Assembly (NCBI RefSeq): GCF_002243645.1
Contig: NZ_CP017704.1
Span: 1,961,501-2,025,500 of the forward strand
DNA: 64,000 bases
Origin: Peribacillus simplex NBRC 15720 = DSM 1321
Lineage (GTDB): Bacteria; Bacillota; Bacilli; Bacillales; DSM-1321
Direction: 5' to 3'
Below are positions 1 through 10,121 of this stretch, piece after piece. The notes under the pieces were generated by a model that saw nothing but the letters and a program-made list of their open reading frames with translations, searched no databases and was not told the origin of the DNA. Made by a program: the position numbers and the translations under genes. How positions within the stretch are numbered: the stretch's first letter is position 1; the number at the start of each line of letters is the position of its first letter.

Positions 1-315
1 TTTATTCCTACACAAGAAATGATCTCCCACGCAGCAGTACGATCATTATTTACTCATGGAGTAACCCACATGTATTCTGAACTTATTAGCACAAAGTATG
101 AAGAAACTATGTATGAGATTCCTAAACAAGATGAATGGCGAACCTATCGTGATGCGTTTATAGATCTTCTTAACAAAGGAGCCACACTGGTAGCAGATCG
201 TGGTGATCTTAACATAAACCAAAAATTAGATGAACGAATTCCTGATGATGCACAGCTTTTCGATATTTGCGATGAAGAGACCATTACCCAAATAAATTCA
301 AATACACACATTTAG
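1..315 (+). CDS. C-terminal part of a CASTOR/POLLUX-type ion channel or TrkA-C-like protein (5' end outside window)
   Basis: The reading frame is open from the first base of the window, so this is the C-terminal ~104 residues of a longer protein. The tail has the shape of a regulatory domain of CASTOR/POLLUX-type or TrkA-C potassium channels: a conserved segment before MYSELIS, an acidic YEIPKQDEW stretch, a 'GATLVADRGDLNIN' strand and a final 'IPDDAQLFDICDEE' resembling the common '...GD.L.VI' end of such domains. No membrane part is in view, so the channel assignment is an inference from a weak pattern match. The gene is followed closely by a hairpin terminator. Confidence 0.45.
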   Translation, partial: FIPTQEMISHAAVRSLFTHGVTHMYSELISTKYEETMYEIPKQDEWRTYRDAFIDLLNKGATLVADRGDLNINQKLDERIPDDAQLFDICDEETITQINSNTHI

Positions 316-330
316 AAGCCGAAATCTTTA

Positions 331-361
331 GGGATGCTATAATGGCATCCCTTATTGATTT
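331..361 (+). terminator. Intrinsic terminator after the channel-like gene
   Basis: Inverted repeat GGGATGC / GCATCCC with a 7-nt loop, followed by a T-rich stretch, 15 bp after the stop codon. Confidence 0.7.
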
Positions 362-440
362 TTCTTATTAATCTATACTGCCCTCTTTGGTCTAACCTTC
401 CCTTTCGAAGTAAGCATCATTAATTGAATAAGGCTTTAGG

Positions 441-481
441 ACAAAAAAAAGAACCTTCAATCTAAGATAGATTGAAGGTTC
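441..481 (-). terminator. Intrinsic terminator of mqo
   Basis: A 13-bp perfect stem (GAACCTTCAATCT and its complement) is followed on the minus strand by a run of T (the A tract at 443-450). It lies 40 bp beyond the mqo stop codon and may also stop transcription from the left. Confidence 0.85.
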
Positions 482-520
482 TGTTGTTTTTAATTTCAAT
501 GTTGCTTCCATATCCAAAAA

Positions 521-2026
521 TTAACTATAAACTAGCTCTTTTTTTTTGCTCAGACCAAGCGTCTCTGCTGTTGAAGTTTGAATTTCGTGCAGAAGCTCTG
601 TATTTTCCATTAGTGACTCTCCATAAGAAGGAATCATTTCTTTAATTTTCGGTTCCCACTCTTTCATACGTTGCGGGAAGCATTTATTAATTACCTCAAG
701 CATAACTTGTACAGCAGTGGAAGCACCTGGAGAAGCACCTAGCAATGCTGCAATCGAGCCATCAGATGCACTGACAACTTCCGTACCAAATTGAAGTGTA
801 CCTTTGCCGCCTTCAGCAGTATCTTTGATAACTTGTACACGTTGGCCAGCTACTACTAAATCCCAATCCTCGCTCTTAGCGTTCGGGATGAACTCTCGTA
901 ACTCTTCCATGCGCTGTTCTTTCGATAACATAACTTGCTGGATCAGGTATTTTGTCAATGACATCTCTTTTGCGCCTGCCGCCAACATAGTTAAAACATT
1001 ATTCGGTTTTACGGAGGTTATTAAATCGAACATTGAACCTGTTTTTAGGAACTTCGGTGAGAAGCCCGCAAATGGTCCAAATAGCAACGATTTTTTATTG
1101 TCGATAAAACGTGTATCAAGATGCGGAACAGACATTGGTGGAGCACCAACTTTAGCTTTTCCGTATACTTTTCCATGATGCTGCGCAACAACTTCCGGAT
1201 TATTACATACCATGAAGTATCCGCTTACTGGGAATCCTCCGATATGTTTCCCTTCAGGAATACCGGATTTTTGCAGCAAATGCAAGCTTCCGCCCCCGCC
1301 TCCGATAAAGACGAATTTAGCATTATGGCGTTCTACGCTACCAGTATCGACATTACGCACTTTTAATTCCCATGAGCCATCGCTAGCCCGTTTAACATTA
1401 TCAACACTATGTTTATATTTGATATCGACGTTTTTAGTCTTTAAGTGGTCAAACAACATGCGTGTTAGAGCACCGAAGTTAACGTCTGTACCATAATCAA
1501 TTTTTGTTGCCGCTATAGAATCATTCGATGGACGGTCTTGCATAATAAGTGGAATCCATTCCATCAGTTTTGCTGGGTCATCGGAATACTCCATACCTTG
1601 GAACAGAGGATTTTTTGACAGCGCTTCAAAACGTTTCTTTAAAAACGCTACATTTTTATCCCCTTGTACCATACTCATATGAGGCAATGGCATGATAAAG
1701 TCTTGCGGATTATCAATCAGCTTACAGTTTACAAGATACGACCAAAACTGCAATGAAACTTGGAACTGTTCATTAATTTTAATTGCTTTGCTAATATCTA
1801 TAGATCCATCAGATTTTTCGGATGTATAGTTAAGCTCGCACAGTGCAGAATGTCCCGTACCCGCATTATTCCATTCGTTAGAGCTTTCTTCTCCTGCGTT
1901 TGCAAGTTTCTCAAATACTTTGATTTCCCATTCCGGTGCTAACTCTTTCAGTAATGATCCCAAAGTCGCGCTCATGACTCCGCCGCCAATTAAGATAACG
2001 TCTGTTTGTTTCTGTATGTTGCTCAT
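521..2026 (-). CDS. mqo: Malate:quinone oxidoreductase
   Basis: Membrane-associated FAD enzyme that oxidises malate to oxaloacetate and passes electrons to the quinone pool, bypassing NAD-dependent malate dehydrogenase in the TCA cycle. The 501 residues match the family length. The N-terminus has the FAD-binding loop '[13 protein letters not shown]' (residues ~11-23), then the family segments '[19 protein letters not shown]' and 'GQRVQVIKD', and a C-terminal 'GASPGAST' second FAD contact. A GGAAGG ribosome binding site lies just upstream of the ATG. It is a single gene with its own terminator. The assignment is firm; the bias of flux towards malate oxidation is family knowledge. Confidence 0.95.
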   Translation of the reverse strand: MSNIQKQTDVILIGGGVMSATLGSLLKELAPEWEIKVFEKLANAGEESSNEWNNAGTGHSALCELNYTSEKSDGSIDISKAIKINEQFQVSLQFWSYLVNCKLIDNPQDFIMPLPHMSMVQGDKNVAFLKKRFEALSKNPLFQGMEYSDDPAKLMEWIPLIMQDRPSNDSIAATKIDYGTDVNFGALTRMLFDHLKTKNVDIKYKHSVDNVKRASDGSWELKVRNVDTGSVERHNAKFVFIGGGGGSLHLLQKSGIPEGKHIGGFPVSGYFMVCNNPEVVAQHHGKVYGKAKVGAPPMSVPHLDTRFIDNKKSLLFGPFAGFSPKFLKTGSMFDLITSVKPNNVLTMLAAGAKEMSLTKYLIQQVMLSKEQRMEELREFIPNAKSEDWDLVVAGQRVQVIKDTAEGGKGTLQFGTEVVSASDGSIAALLGASPGASTAVQVMLEVINKCFPQRMKEWEPKIKEMIPSYGESLMENTELLHEIQTSTAETLGLSKKKELVYS

Positions 2027-2647
2027 TATAACCTTCCTTATCCCCTATATTTGCAAAAAAGATGTAGGCGCTCCTGCTTAGGTGTCACAAAAAGCCAGGC
2101 ACGAACTAGGAACACACCTTTTCTGTCTCCTTATAACTATATCATAATCTATTATTATTATTTCATAGATTAAAATATTCTACTATTACTTTTTTTGTTA
2201 AAATATTGATTTTGTGAAGAAATTAGCTTAAACTTATCCGCCACTATAGTCGCATAAAAAGATTTCTTCAGCAACTTTCCCTTATTGAAGGAAGAAACTG
2301 TTAGTGAAATAATATTGACACATCAGAAAAAGTAACGAAAATACACATTTATTGACAAAATCAGAAGTGAAATTAGAAGTTTCTGTATCCATTTCCCGAA
2401 AAAACAAGGACCTTCCTTAAATTGCTAAACTCCTACTTTTTTAACTTGGATCATAAATTTCACCCAATTATTAGATATTATAACAATACCAATAATTACT
2501 GATAATTAAACCAATATAAGGTACGATCATTGATAATATCCCAAATTTTATGACTTATTATACAGTCCCTTATAAATAAAATTTCTTACTTTATTGCTAT
2601 TACAAAAAAACATTATTTCTAATACATAATCATCTCCATTTAAATTA
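2027..2647. other. AT-rich intergenic region, no gene found
   Basis: About 620 bp separate mqo from coaA, and no reading frame with a ribosome binding site was found. It should hold the mqo promoter. A stretch around 2081-2119 (GTGTCACAAAAAGCCAGGCA followed by further bases) resembles a degenerate member of a family of GTGCCTGGC-containing intergenic repeats common in Bacillaceae; that is a memory-based impression only. Confidence 0.4.
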
Positions 2648-3568
2648 TTATTTTCGAAAATAGATATTTTCAGCTTTATGATCTGATCCCTTTTTTAAAA
2701 CGAGTTTTGCCCGTCCTTTTGTAGGCAGTATATTTTCATGTAAATTTTTCAAATTAATTTCTTCCCAAATTTGAGTCGCTTGTTTAATGGCTTGTTCTTT
2801 AGACAAGTCAATATAACGATGAAAATAGGATTCGGGACTTTGAAATGCGGTCTTTTGAAGTAAAAGGAACCTTTCAACATACCACCGCTCTATGTCATTT
2901 ACGTCTGCATCTACATAGAGTGAGAAATCAAAAAAGTCACTGACGAATACTTGATTTTCCTTGTCAACTTGAAGAACATTAACACCTTCCACTATTAAAA
3001 TATCCGGATTACAGATAGTCTGCACTTCATTTGGCAAAATGTCATACTTCAAATGTGAGTAGATGGGAACTTCCACTTTATTTTTTCCTGCTTTTACATC
3101 TCCGATAAGATTAATTAATTTTTGAGTATCATAACTTTCAGGAAACCCTTTTCTTTTCATCAGTCCTTTTTCTTCTAAAAGATCATTTGGGTACAAAAAA
3201 CCGTCGGTAGTGACAAGACCTACGTTTCTGTGATTATCCCATCTAGATAATAAAGTCTGAAGTACCCTTGCTGTCGTACTCTTTCCTACAGCAACACTCC
3301 CTGCAATTCCAATGATATAAGGTACTTTTTTATCATTAGTTTTTAGAAATGAAGAAGTGGCTGTATTAAGCTGCTGAGATGCTTCAACATATAAATTGAT
3401 TAAACGAGTCAAAGGCAAGTAAACCTCTTCTACTTCCTGAATGGATATTTCTTCATTTATTCCTTTTAAGTTATCCAATTCTTCTTCAGTTAAAGGAAGA
3501 GGGGTATGGTTTCGCAAAGATGCCCACTTTTCTCGATTGAATTCAAAATAGGGAGTATAGGAACTCAT
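2648..3568 (-). CDS. coaA: Type I pantothenate kinase
   Basis: Cytosolic ATP-dependent phosphorylation of pantothenate, the first committed step of coenzyme A synthesis. The 306-residue protein has the prokaryotic type I architecture. The P-loop GSVAVGKST is at residues 90-98, then 'TTDGFLYPN' (catalytic Asp region), 'RKGFPESYD' and '[10 protein letters not shown]', all diagnostic of CoaA. A GAGGTAA ribosome binding site precedes the ATG at slightly long spacing. It is a single gene between AT-rich spacers. Many Firmicutes also have a type III enzyme; whether this genome does cannot be judged here. Confidence 0.95.
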   Translation of the reverse strand: MSSYTPYFEFNREKWASLRNHTPLPLTEEELDNLKGINEEISIQEVEEVYLPLTRLINLYVEASQQLNTATSSFLKTNDKKVPYIIGIAGSVAVGKSTTARVLQTLLSRWDNHRNVGLVTTDGFLYPNDLLEEKGLMKRKGFPESYDTQKLINLIGDVKAGKNKVEVPIYSHLKYDILPNEVQTICNPDILIVEGVNVLQVDKENQVFVSDFFDFSLYVDADVNDIERWYVERFLLLQKTAFQSPESYFHRYIDLSKEQAIKQATQIWEEINLKNLHENILPTKGRAKLVLKKGSDHKAENIYFRK

Positions 3569-3744
3569 GATTTTTCGTTACCTCACTTTTTAGAGTTACT
3601 ATCAGTTTAACAAGGATGATGACCATAAAAAAGATGTTCCTGACCCCTTATTTACGTAAAGACCCCGTAACTTGAGAAAGAAATTGAATGTATCGATCCA
3701 GCAGGTATAAAAGGCATTCCTGCAAGATTAATCATTCTAGGTGA

Positions 3745-4038
3745 TTAATCTTTGAATGATAACCCACCTGTCTCCAGAGCATCCCTAAGTTTAGGTAAAG
3801 AAGCTGGTCCCATACCGTGGAATTTCAATATCTCCTTTTCACTATATGTTGAAAGCTGTTGTAGAGAGGTTACCCCATTGTTTTCCAATGCACGTCTGGC
3901 TGGTGCCGAGAGCAATGAAAGAAATCCGGTGTCAGGTTTGCGTTCTTGCTCACATACAGGGCAGGTCGGGCAGTCGCTGGATTTATAGTATTTGTGTCCT
4001 TTGTCGCAAGTCCTCAAACTTTTCTTTGGAGTTGTCAT
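3745..4038 (-). CDS. RNA polymerase alpha C-terminal-domain-like protein with zinc-ribbon-like N-terminus
   Basis: A 97-residue protein with an N-terminal Cys cluster (C-x9-C-x2-C-x2-C pattern in 'TCDKGHKYYKSSDCPTCPVC') and a C-terminal helix-hairpin-helix segment 'LSKYTEKEIL..HGMGPASL'-like, here 'LSTYSEKEILKFHGMGPASL', which is the signature of the RNA polymerase alpha subunit C-terminal domain. It may bind DNA or RNA polymerase; function unknown. The ATG at 4038 is chosen over an upstream TTG because AAAGGAG lies about 9 bases before it, while the TTG almost abuts that site. Confidence 0.75.
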   Translation of the reverse strand: MTTPKKSLRTCDKGHKYYKSSDCPTCPVCEQERKPDTGFLSLLSAPARRALENNGVTSLQQLSTYSEKEILKFHGMGPASLPKLRDALETGGLSFKD

Positions 4039-4198
4039 TGTCAACTTCTCCTTTTCTTCTGATTTTTAGCTTTCTATCTTAAGAAGTAATAACATCGCAG
4101 GTATCTCACGCACAGCTTTGGTGGAAACGTATCCTGATGTCATTAACTAGACTGCCCTGATCGTTTCCCATTCATAGCTCAGAAAAAATTGATATTTG

Positions 4199-4711
4199 TC
4201 AGATAAGCGTATGCCTGTAAATTGGGCCTTCTTCTCTTTTAATGATTAGTGAATTTTCATCAAATCCATTACATATGGCGAGATAGCCATCGTTCAAGTA
4301 AAGTCCAATGCCATATAAATAAAAATAATCCGTTGCGTTTGTTTCGCACCTTTCAAAAATCTCAATCCCAACCACCCGTTTACCAGTAGCTGAATTCAGG
4401 TCCTGTAACTTGTTCTTTTCCCATTTAAGTCTTAAATCTGTCCCATACCAACAAAGGTCCTGGGTAAAGAGGATTTTATTGAACGTAACAGCGTATTCAT
4501 CAGCTTTGTTTGCACATAATTCTAATTGGCAATTTTCAAAACGGATAACGACGGGACAATCATTAAACCATTCATCTTCATCTTGTTCCCAGGCCACCCA
4601 TATTTCTTCAATGTTTTTACCGATCAGTTCTTCAAGTGCATTTCTGTGGTCTTTTATGATATTGGATGGATTGGTATACATTTTAGGATTGTAATTTTTA
4701 AGTCCGAACAT
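4199..4711 (-). CDS. Hypothetical protein
   Basis: A 170-residue soluble, acidic protein that I do not recognise. It is rich in Asp, Glu, Trp and aromatic residues, with segments such as 'EEIWVAWEQDEDEWF' and 'YGIGLYLNDGYLAICNGFDE', a composition often seen in small immunity-like proteins, but no motif supports that. The start is set at the ATG at 4711 because AAGGGTGA lies 7 bases upstream; the longer frame begins with a GTG inside that ribosome binding site. No partner gene is adjacent, so context gives no function. Confidence 0.6.
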   Translation of the reverse strand: MFGLKNYNPKMYTNPSNIIKDHRNALEELIGKNIEEIWVAWEQDEDEWFNDCPVVIRFENCQLELCANKADEYAVTFNKILFTQDLCWYGTDLRLKWEKNKLQDLNSATGKRVVGIEIFERCETNATDYFYLYGIGLYLNDGYLAICNGFDENSLIIKREEGPIYRHTLI

Positions 4712-4799
4712 AAAAAGTTCACCCTTCACAATGAAGCAATCATTTTATTCCATTTTATCATCTCTTGTTAAAACTAAACTGCCCTTTTAGTTTCATTGG

Positions 4800-4825
4800 A
4801 AAAGGGCTGCCGCAGCAACCCTTTT
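4800..4825 (-). terminator. Terminator of the amino acid permease gene
   Basis: A GC-rich inverted repeat centred on AAGGGCTGC / GCAACCCTT (with a G-U pair) lies 24 bp beyond the permease stop codon; on the minus strand it is followed by a short T-rich stretch. Confidence 0.6.
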
Positions 4826-4848
4826 CAAAACCCATAGTGAATTATAGA

Positions 4849-6246
4849 TTAACCCACTTTATCTTCCTTTTGAGCCGCTGTCTGAGCATCGGCTTGTACA
4901 CGCTTGCCTATTCCAAAAGCGAAATAACTAATTACAACGATAGCCAGAAAACCTATTCCAACCATAAGTGATATACGTGTGTCATCATTAAACCACATAC
5001 CGATTAATACCATAACCAAGAAAGCGATGGTCAGGTAGTTTGTAACAGGTGCAAAAGGCATTTTGAATGGATGATTGTGCATTTCAGCTTTTTTAATTTT
5101 CCTGAATTGAATTTGACTGATCAGAATGACAAACCACGGAATCATACCAGGTAGTACACTCGCACTGTATACATGCACAAATAAATTTTCTGGTGCAATA
5201 TAACTTAAAACAACCCCAATTGCTAACCCGACTATCACTCCGAACGTACCGAATAAAGGGACACCGCTATTAGATACTTTCGCAAAGAATTTTGGTGCTT
5301 GTCCATTTATCCCTAATGTGTAAAGCATACGTCCTGCACTGTAAATACCACTATTGCAGCCAGACATAGCAGCCGTGATTACGACAAAATTAATGATTGC
5401 AGCTGCTGCTGTAATACCAACTTTCGCAAAAGTCGCAACAAACGGACTGCCAATCGCGCTTAATTGATCCCAAGGGTAAACGGTTACAATAATGAAAATT
5501 GCACCGATATAGAAGATTAAAATACGCCAAATGGTACTTTGAATCGCTTTGGTTATCGTTTCTTGCGGATTTTTTGCTTCACCAGCTGTAATCCCAATTA
5601 ATTCTACACCTTGATAAGCGGCAACCACCAGTGAGAGAGCAAAGAAGAAGCCCTTCCAACCACCTGTAAAAAATCCACCATGTTCCCAAAGGTTCGATAA
5701 TCCTAAGGCTTCCCCTCCGTTACCGATTCCAAAGAAAACAAGTCCAAATCCTGCAACGATCATTAAAATAATCGTTACGATTTTAATCAGTGCAAACCAA
5801 AATTCAATTTCCCCAAAGGATTTAACGGAAATTAAGTTCGCTGCTCCAAGAATCACCATTGCGATTAAACCTGGAATCCAAGCAGGGAGCTCTGGGAACC
5901 AATACTGCATATACGTCCCCACTGCAATAATTTCTGCCATCCCAACAATAACCCACTGGAACCAGTTACTCCATGCAGTCATATACCCTGCCAATGGATG
6001 AATGTACTTATAACCAAATGTTGCAAATGAACCTGTACTTGGCTCTAAATACAACATTTCCCCCATGGCACGCATGATTAAGAATATAAAAATCCCAGAA
6101 ATCGCATAAGCTAACATTACAGACGGACCTGTCCATTGAATCGTGCTGGCTGAACCCATAAATAAACCGACACCAATAGTTCCGCCCAAAGCGATCATCT
6201 GAATATGACGACCTTTCAACTCCCTATTCAAATCTTTGTTTGCCAT
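4849..6246 (-). CDS. Amino acid permease of the APC superfamily (AAT family)
   Basis: A 465-residue integral membrane protein with about 12 predicted helices, importing an amino acid with protons. The N-terminal '[25 protein letters not shown]' segment, then '[14 protein letters not shown]' and '[17 protein letters not shown]', are hallmarks of the AAT group (AnsP, GabP, RocE, AlaP, AapA). The substrate cannot be fixed from sequence; alanine, D-serine/glycine or GABA are possible. The start at 6246 is preceded by AGGGGGAAATGGA; the longer frame has no such site. A cre-like sequence ~215 bp upstream suggests carbon catabolite control. Confidence 0.85.
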   Translation of the reverse strand: MANKDLNRELKGRHIQMIALGGTIGVGLFMGSASTIQWTGPSVMLAYAISGIFIFLIMRAMGEMLYLEPSTGSFATFGYKYIHPLAGYMTAWSNWFQWVIVGMAEIIAVGTYMQYWFPELPAWIPGLIAMVILGAANLISVKSFGEIEFWFALIKIVTIILMIVAGFGLVFFGIGNGGEALGLSNLWEHGGFFTGGWKGFFFALSLVVAAYQGVELIGITAGEAKNPQETITKAIQSTIWRILIFYIGAIFIIVTVYPWDQLSAIGSPFVATFAKVGITAAAAIINFVVITAAMSGCNSGIYSAGRMLYTLGINGQAPKFFAKVSNSGVPLFGTFGVIVGLAIGVVLSYIAPENLFVHVYSASVLPGMIPWFVILISQIQFRKIKKAEMHNHPFKMPFAPVTNYLTIAFLVMVLIGMWFNDDTRISLMVGIGFLAIVVISYFAFGIGKRVQADAQTAAQKEDKVG

Positions 6247-6459
6247 TCCATTTCCCCCTACACTACTAATAGTCGAAATTTTATTCAAGATGCTTAATAC
6301 ACTCCCTATTTAGTATAGAAATGATATAGCAGGCTTCACTTTTTTAAACTATTCTTAAAGCTGCCTCATAAAATCATTCTTCACTTTTAAGCATTCCTGA
6401 CAGTTTGAAAGATTACTATCAAATTTCATGTTATTTCTTAATTCTGTTCAAGGTACCAT

Positions 6460-6473
6460 AGAAAGCGCTTACT
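6460..6473. promoter_or_regulatory. Putative CcpA binding site (cre)
   Basis: AGAAAGCGCTTACT matches the catabolite-responsive element consensus TGWAANCGNTNWCA over the whole GAAAGCGCTTAC core. It lies between the end of tdh and the start of the permease gene, so the permease promoter is the likely target. Confidence 0.5.
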
Positions 6474-6532
6474 TTTTATCGGTTATAAAAGCTCACCTCT
6501 TAAACGTTAAAATTCCTCTGTATAAAATAACT

Positions 6533-6564
6533 CGAATAAAAGAGTCTTGCAACCCTTTTATTCG
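6533..6564 (-). terminator. Possible terminator of kbl-tdh
   Basis: A 10-bp perfect inverted repeat CGAATAAAAG / CTTTTATTCG lies 12 bp past the tdh stop. The stem is AT-rich and the T run is weak, so it may be a poor terminator. Confidence 0.45.
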
Positions 6565-6575
6565 GCTCAGTCTGA

Positions 6576-7535
6576 TTAAGCGGTAATTAAAAGTGACTTT
6601 AATCCCAGCTTCACCAACATATCCTTCGTCATTTTCTCTAAATCATATTCCGCCTTGAATCCCCATTCTTCCTTTGCACAAGTTGAATCTATGCTATTTG
6701 GCCAACTGTCTGCAATAGATTGTCTTCCGGGATCGACGTCATAATTCATGACAAAATCAGGAATATGTCTTTTAATTTCGGCTGCGATTTGTTCCGGGGC
6801 AAAGCTCATAGCAGATACATTGAAAGAATTCCGATGTTTTAGCTTTGAGGCATCTGCCTCCATTAATGTAATGATGGCATTTAAAGCGTCAGGCATATAC
6901 ATCATATCCATATACGTTCCCTTATCAATGTAAGAGGTATATCGCTTATTTTTAATCGCTTCATAGTAAATTTCTACTGCATAGTCGGTTGTTCCACCGC
7001 CAGGAGGTGTGACATATGAAATCAGTCCCGGGAATCGAAGCCCCCTCGTATCTACGCCAAATTTATGATGATAATAATCACATAATAACTCACCCGATAC
7101 TTTATTCACTCCGTACATCGTATTCGGCCGTTGAATCGTGTCTTGCGGTGTCCAATTTTTAGGAGTGGTAGGACCAAACGCTCCAATAGAGCTAGGTGTA
7201 AATAATCGGCAATTAAGTTCTCGTGCCGCTTCCAAAGCATTAACCAATCCGCCCATATTTAAATTCCAAGCTAAAAGAGGCTTCTTTTCAGCTGTTGCTG
7301 ACAATAATGCAGCTAAATGAATAATCGTATCCACTTCGTGTTTTTTGGCAATGTTAAACATCGCTTTTTCATCGGTAACATCCAAAGTCTCAAATGGACC
7401 TGATAGGACAACATTGCTCTCCGTTTTTCGAATATCCGTTGCAATGACATTATCAGACCCGTAAATCTCTCTCATTTTCAGCGTCAGTTCTGAACCAATT
7501 TGACCTAAAGCCCCAGTTACCAAGACCTTTTTCAT
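6576..7535 (-). CDS. tdh: L-threonine 3-dehydrogenase, short-chain dehydrogenase/epimerase type
   Basis: Oxidises L-threonine with NAD+ to 2-amino-3-ketobutyrate, which the adjacent Kbl enzyme cleaves. It has the Rossmann loop '[12 protein letters not shown]' at the N-terminus and the catalytic Tyr-Lys of extended SDR enzymes in '[12 protein letters not shown]', with the preceding Ser in '[11 protein letters not shown]'. The segments 'FPGLISY' and '[11 protein letters not shown]' are typical of SDR-type threonine dehydrogenases rather than the zinc-dependent type. The start at 7535 (319 residues) follows GGGAGGGA; the longer frame has a non-homologous extension. It sits 44 bp after kbl in the same operon. 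Confidence 0.88.
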   Translation of the reverse strand: MKKVLVTGALGQIGSELTLKMREIYGSDNVIATDIRKTESNVVLSGPFETLDVTDEKAMFNIAKKHEVDTIIHLAALLSATAEKKPLLAWNLNMGGLVNALEAARELNCRLFTPSSIGAFGPTTPKNWTPQDTIQRPNTMYGVNKVSGELLCDYYHHKFGVDTRGLRFPGLISYVTPPGGGTTDYAVEIYYEAIKNKRYTSYIDKGTYMDMMYMPDALNAIITLMEADASKLKHRNSFNVSAMSFAPEQIAAEIKRHIPDFVMNYDVDPGRQSIADSWPNSIDSTCAKEEWGFKAEYDLEKMTKDMLVKLGLKSLLITA

Positions 7536-7579
7536 CAAAAATCCCTCCCCATGTTTTAAACTCTGAAACAAGCAATCTC

Positions 7580-8770
7580 TTATATGATTGACATCTCTTT
7601 TCCTACTTTTTCATAAATGGCAATTGCACGATCCAGCATCTCTTTTGTATGAGCAGCAGTAGGCATATTCCTCACTCTTCCTGTACCCTTAGGAACGGTA
7701 GGGAATACGATGGATTTAGCATACACACCCTCTTCATTCAGCCTCTTACTGAATTGCTGCGTTTTTGCTTCATCACCTATAATGCAAGGCGTAATCGGTG
7801 TTTCGCTCTCCCCGATATCAAACCCTAATTCTTTAAGGCCTTTTTTCAAGTAATCGCTGTTTTCCCACAGCTTATTTTGAAGTTCTGAGCTATTCATCAA
7901 AATATCGATGGCTTCTATACTAGCTGCAACTGCTCCCGGTGTGGTAGCCGTTGAAAATAAAAATGGACGGCTTCTCACCTTTAACCAATCAATCAAATCT
8001 TTCTTTCCTGCTACATAGCCTCCAACAACACCAATGGCTTTGGATAATGTTCCAATTTGGAAATCCACTTTATCCGATAACCCAAAATGTTTTACCGTTC
8101 CTGCACCATTACCTAATACGCCCGAACCATGCGCATCATCAACATAAGTAATTAAATCGAACTCTTCGGCAATCTTCACAATTTCAGGAAGCTTGGCAAT
8201 ATCCCCATCCATCGAGAAAACTCCATCGGTAATGATCATGACTTTGTTATACAATCCGGACTCCTTTGCTTGACGTGCTTTTGTCCGTAAATCGTCCATG
8301 TCGGAATGGATAAAGGGAATAATTTTCGCCTTGGATAATCGGCATCCATCAATGATTGAAGCATGATTCAGTTCATCTGAAAGAATGGCATCGTGTTTAT
8401 CCATCACTCCTGAAATCGCTGCCATATTACAGTTAAATCCAGATTGATAAGCAATGGCTGCTTCTGTATGTTTAAATTCAGCAAGCTTTTCTTCTAATTT
8501 GACGTGAATATCCAATGTTCCGTTAATCGTACGAACGGCACCGGCTCCGACACCATATGTTTTCGTCGCTTCTATGCAAGCCTCTATTAATCGTCGATCT
8601 GTTGCTAAACCTAAATAGTTATTTGATGATAAATTAATTAACTCCCTGCCTGCAATGGTGATTACCGGACCGTTTGGACCTTCCACCGGATCTATAACGT
8701 TGTAAAGTCCCTTTTCTTTTAAATCTTCCAAATTTTCTTTCAAAAATTGATTTAATATTTCACTTGACAT
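7580..8770 (-). CDS. kbl: Glycine C-acetyltransferase (2-amino-3-ketobutyrate CoA ligase)
   Basis: Pyridoxal-phosphate enzyme that splits 2-amino-3-ketobutyrate with CoA into glycine and acetyl-CoA, completing threonine degradation begun by Tdh. The 396 residues are family length. The PLP lysine is in '[18 protein letters not shown]', the cofactor-contact Asp-His in '[12 protein letters not shown]', and '[12 protein letters not shown]' is the N-terminal family motif. It belongs to the alpha-oxoamine synthases with BioF and ALA synthase; its pairing with tdh decides for Kbl. It is the first gene of a two-gene operon. Confidence 0.93.
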   Translation of the reverse strand: MSSEILNQFLKENLEDLKEKGLYNVIDPVEGPNGPVITIAGRELINLSSNNYLGLATDRRLIEACIEATKTYGVGAGAVRTINGTLDIHVKLEEKLAEFKHTEAAIAYQSGFNCNMAAISGVMDKHDAILSDELNHASIIDGCRLSKAKIIPFIHSDMDDLRTKARQAKESGLYNKVMIITDGVFSMDGDIAKLPEIVKIAEEFDLITYVDDAHGSGVLGNGAGTVKHFGLSDKVDFQIGTLSKAIGVVGGYVAGKKDLIDWLKVRSRPFLFSTATTPGAVAASIEAIDILMNSSELQNKLWENSDYLKKGLKELGFDIGESETPITPCIIGDEAKTQQFSKRLNEEGVYAKSIVFPTVPKGTGRVRNMPTAAHTKEMLDRAIAIYEKVGKEMSII

Positions 8771-9144
8771 TTAATATACCCCCTCATTGATGGTTGGAAT
8801 AAATGCAGGATTTTTATATGTTTTACCCCTATTTAAAAAAATTGTATTTTTTCCCTTTTTTCTAAAAACACACGTGTCCTCCTCAAAAAGACATAAGGAA
8901 GTACCACAAATCCCTTTATACTAAGAGTTATAACAATCATAATAATAGATAATTTTAACGTTGTCCATATTGTACGGACAAAAAAATCGGAATTTTTGTA
9001 GTTTTACAATAAACATCCGCCTAAAATGCCCTTATATCAACGAAAATACGAAGAGAATATCATCATCAATTTTCTAGGTAAATGATGTTTTATCTTCTGG
9101 TTTTTGGAGACATTAACAAATAATAACAACTAAGGAGGGTTATA
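8771..9144. promoter_or_regulatory. Divergent intergenic region with a TTGTCC/GGACAA palindrome
   Basis: This 374-bp AT-rich spacer must hold promoters for kbl (minus) and the small gene at 9145 (plus). At 8961-8981 an inverted repeat TTGTCC...GGACAA with a 9-base centre could be an operator; it lacks the T run of a terminator. No sigma-54 pattern was seen here. Confidence 0.35.
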
Positions 9145-9276
9145 GTGAAAACAGAAGATGAAAAAACCTCAGAAGGCCTAAATGAGATTTTTGAGATTAT
9201 CAATGCAAAAGGTGACATCGGGGAATTAAAAGAAATCGTCCAAAAATCTGATGAACAAACAAATGAAGACAAGTAA
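9145..9276 (+). CDS. Small hypothetical protein, 43 residues
   Basis: A GTG start at 9145 is preceded by a near-perfect AAGGAGGGT ribosome binding site and the frame ends with TAA at 9276, immediately followed by a good terminator. This transcription-unit layout supports a real gene although I do not recognise the peptide. It is highly charged (rich in Glu, Lys, Asp), has no membrane segment, and a short amphipathic middle 'LNEIFEIINAKGDIGELKEIV' is visible. The opposite-strand open frame over the same bases has no ribosome binding site and is rejected. Confidence 0.65.
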   Translation: MKTEDEKTSEGLNEIFEIINAKGDIGELKEIVQKSDEQTNEDK

Positions 9277-9280
9277 ACTA

Positions 9281-9304
9281 AGGGGATTAATAATCCTCTT
9301 TTTT
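9281..9304 (+). terminator. Terminator of the 43-residue gene
   Basis: A 9-bp stem (AGGGGATTA / TAATCCTCT, one mismatch) followed by six T, starting 4 bp after the stop codon. Confidence 0.8.
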
Positions 9305-9350
9305 GTCTGTTTTACATTGTACTAATGGACGTTTAAGTCCATTACAACAT

Positions 9351-9375
9351 TAAAAAAAGAGCTGCTGATCAGCTC
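9351..9375 (-). terminator. Minus-strand terminator-like hairpin
   Basis: Stem GAGCTG / CAGCTC with seven T following on the minus strand. It is about 180 bp past the relic gene ending at 9555 and is probably its old terminator. Confidence 0.55.
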
Positions 9376-9554
9376 CTGATATTGAAGTTACGTTCACGTA
9401 CAAAGAGATCAAAAAAACAAAAAAGTTATGCACATTATCAGGAGGAAAGTTTGAAGAATGAGGATTTCCCCTATTTCCTTCTTCCTTTATCCACACCTTG
9501 TGCACAACCTTATTTAGTTGAAAATTTAAGCCAGCTCCCTTCAGTTATGCGGAC

Positions 9555-9923
9555 TTAAATTTTCACATATTGATTCACCTTTCTCATTCTGTGAAGTAAC
9601 GGACCATTTGAATGATTGTTTTCCCCAATTACAAAACTCGTCATATAAAAGGTCAAATATTGACCATAATGATTATTGGTATTTAACAATAACTCATCCA
9701 CATAGTAAACTCCTTTGGGGATTTCATCCATTAGGAGCACCGATAATGAAGTGTATATACCGCAGGCCACTTGAAAGTATGTTGCATTGGTCTTGTATTT
9801 GGAAAAGATATCGCGATTCTTTAATGTATTATACATATAATGCTCCTTATCTTGATAAACAATAAGGACACCAACTAGATCTTCCCCGTCAAGTTCGGCT
9901 TTAAGCTGCTCGTGAACCTTCAT
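9555..9923 (-). pseudogene. C-terminal relic resembling saccharopine dehydrogenase / homospermidine synthase family
   Basis: An open frame of 122 codons has no ribosome binding site before its first ATG. Its middle segment 'NATYFQVACGIYTSLSVLL' followed by 'IPKGVYYVDELL' resembles the C-terminal domain of saccharopine dehydrogenase/homospermidine synthase-type oxidoreductases; the N-terminal NAD-binding part is absent. Immediately upstream (to the right) the sequence belongs to a different gene relic on the opposite strand, so the gene has been cut. I call it a truncated, probably non-functional remnant; the family assignment is tentative. Confidence 0.4.
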
Positions 9924-9954
9924 TACCGCTTGTAATATTTCAATTGCAAAAGCG

Positions 9955-10104
9955 AAAACGACAGTTGATCCAGATGTTGAAAAGCTGGCTAATCTATTGA
10001 AAACAGAGTATATCGATAAAGGGAAAATCGGAAGGGAAGCAGGAGAAGGCTTCTATAAATATCCCACCCCCAATTTTGCAAAACCAGACTTTTTAAAATG
10101 TTAA
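9955..10104 (+). pseudogene. C-terminal relic of a 3-hydroxyacyl-CoA dehydrogenase
   Basis: The plus-strand frame ending at TAA 10104 encodes about 49 residues containing 'YIDKGKIGREAGEGFYKYP' and 'FAKPDFLK', the characteristic C-terminus of NAD-dependent 3-hydroxyacyl-CoA dehydrogenases. No start or upstream domain exists: to the left the sequence becomes the other relic. A strong terminator follows 17 bp later, as expected for the original gene. So two unrelated genes were joined tail to tail by a deletion that removed both front parts. Confidence 0.6.
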
Positions 10105-10121
10105 TGAACCTGTATGAATAT

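Noticed and set aside
3727-3752. GATTAATC direct/inverted pair after coaA as a terminator
   Set aside because: Very AT-rich, no T run, and overlaps the end of the next gene; not convincing.
9090-9272. 60-codon minus-strand frame opposite the small gene at 9145
   Set aside because: No ribosome binding site; the plus strand has AAGGAGGGT and a terminator.
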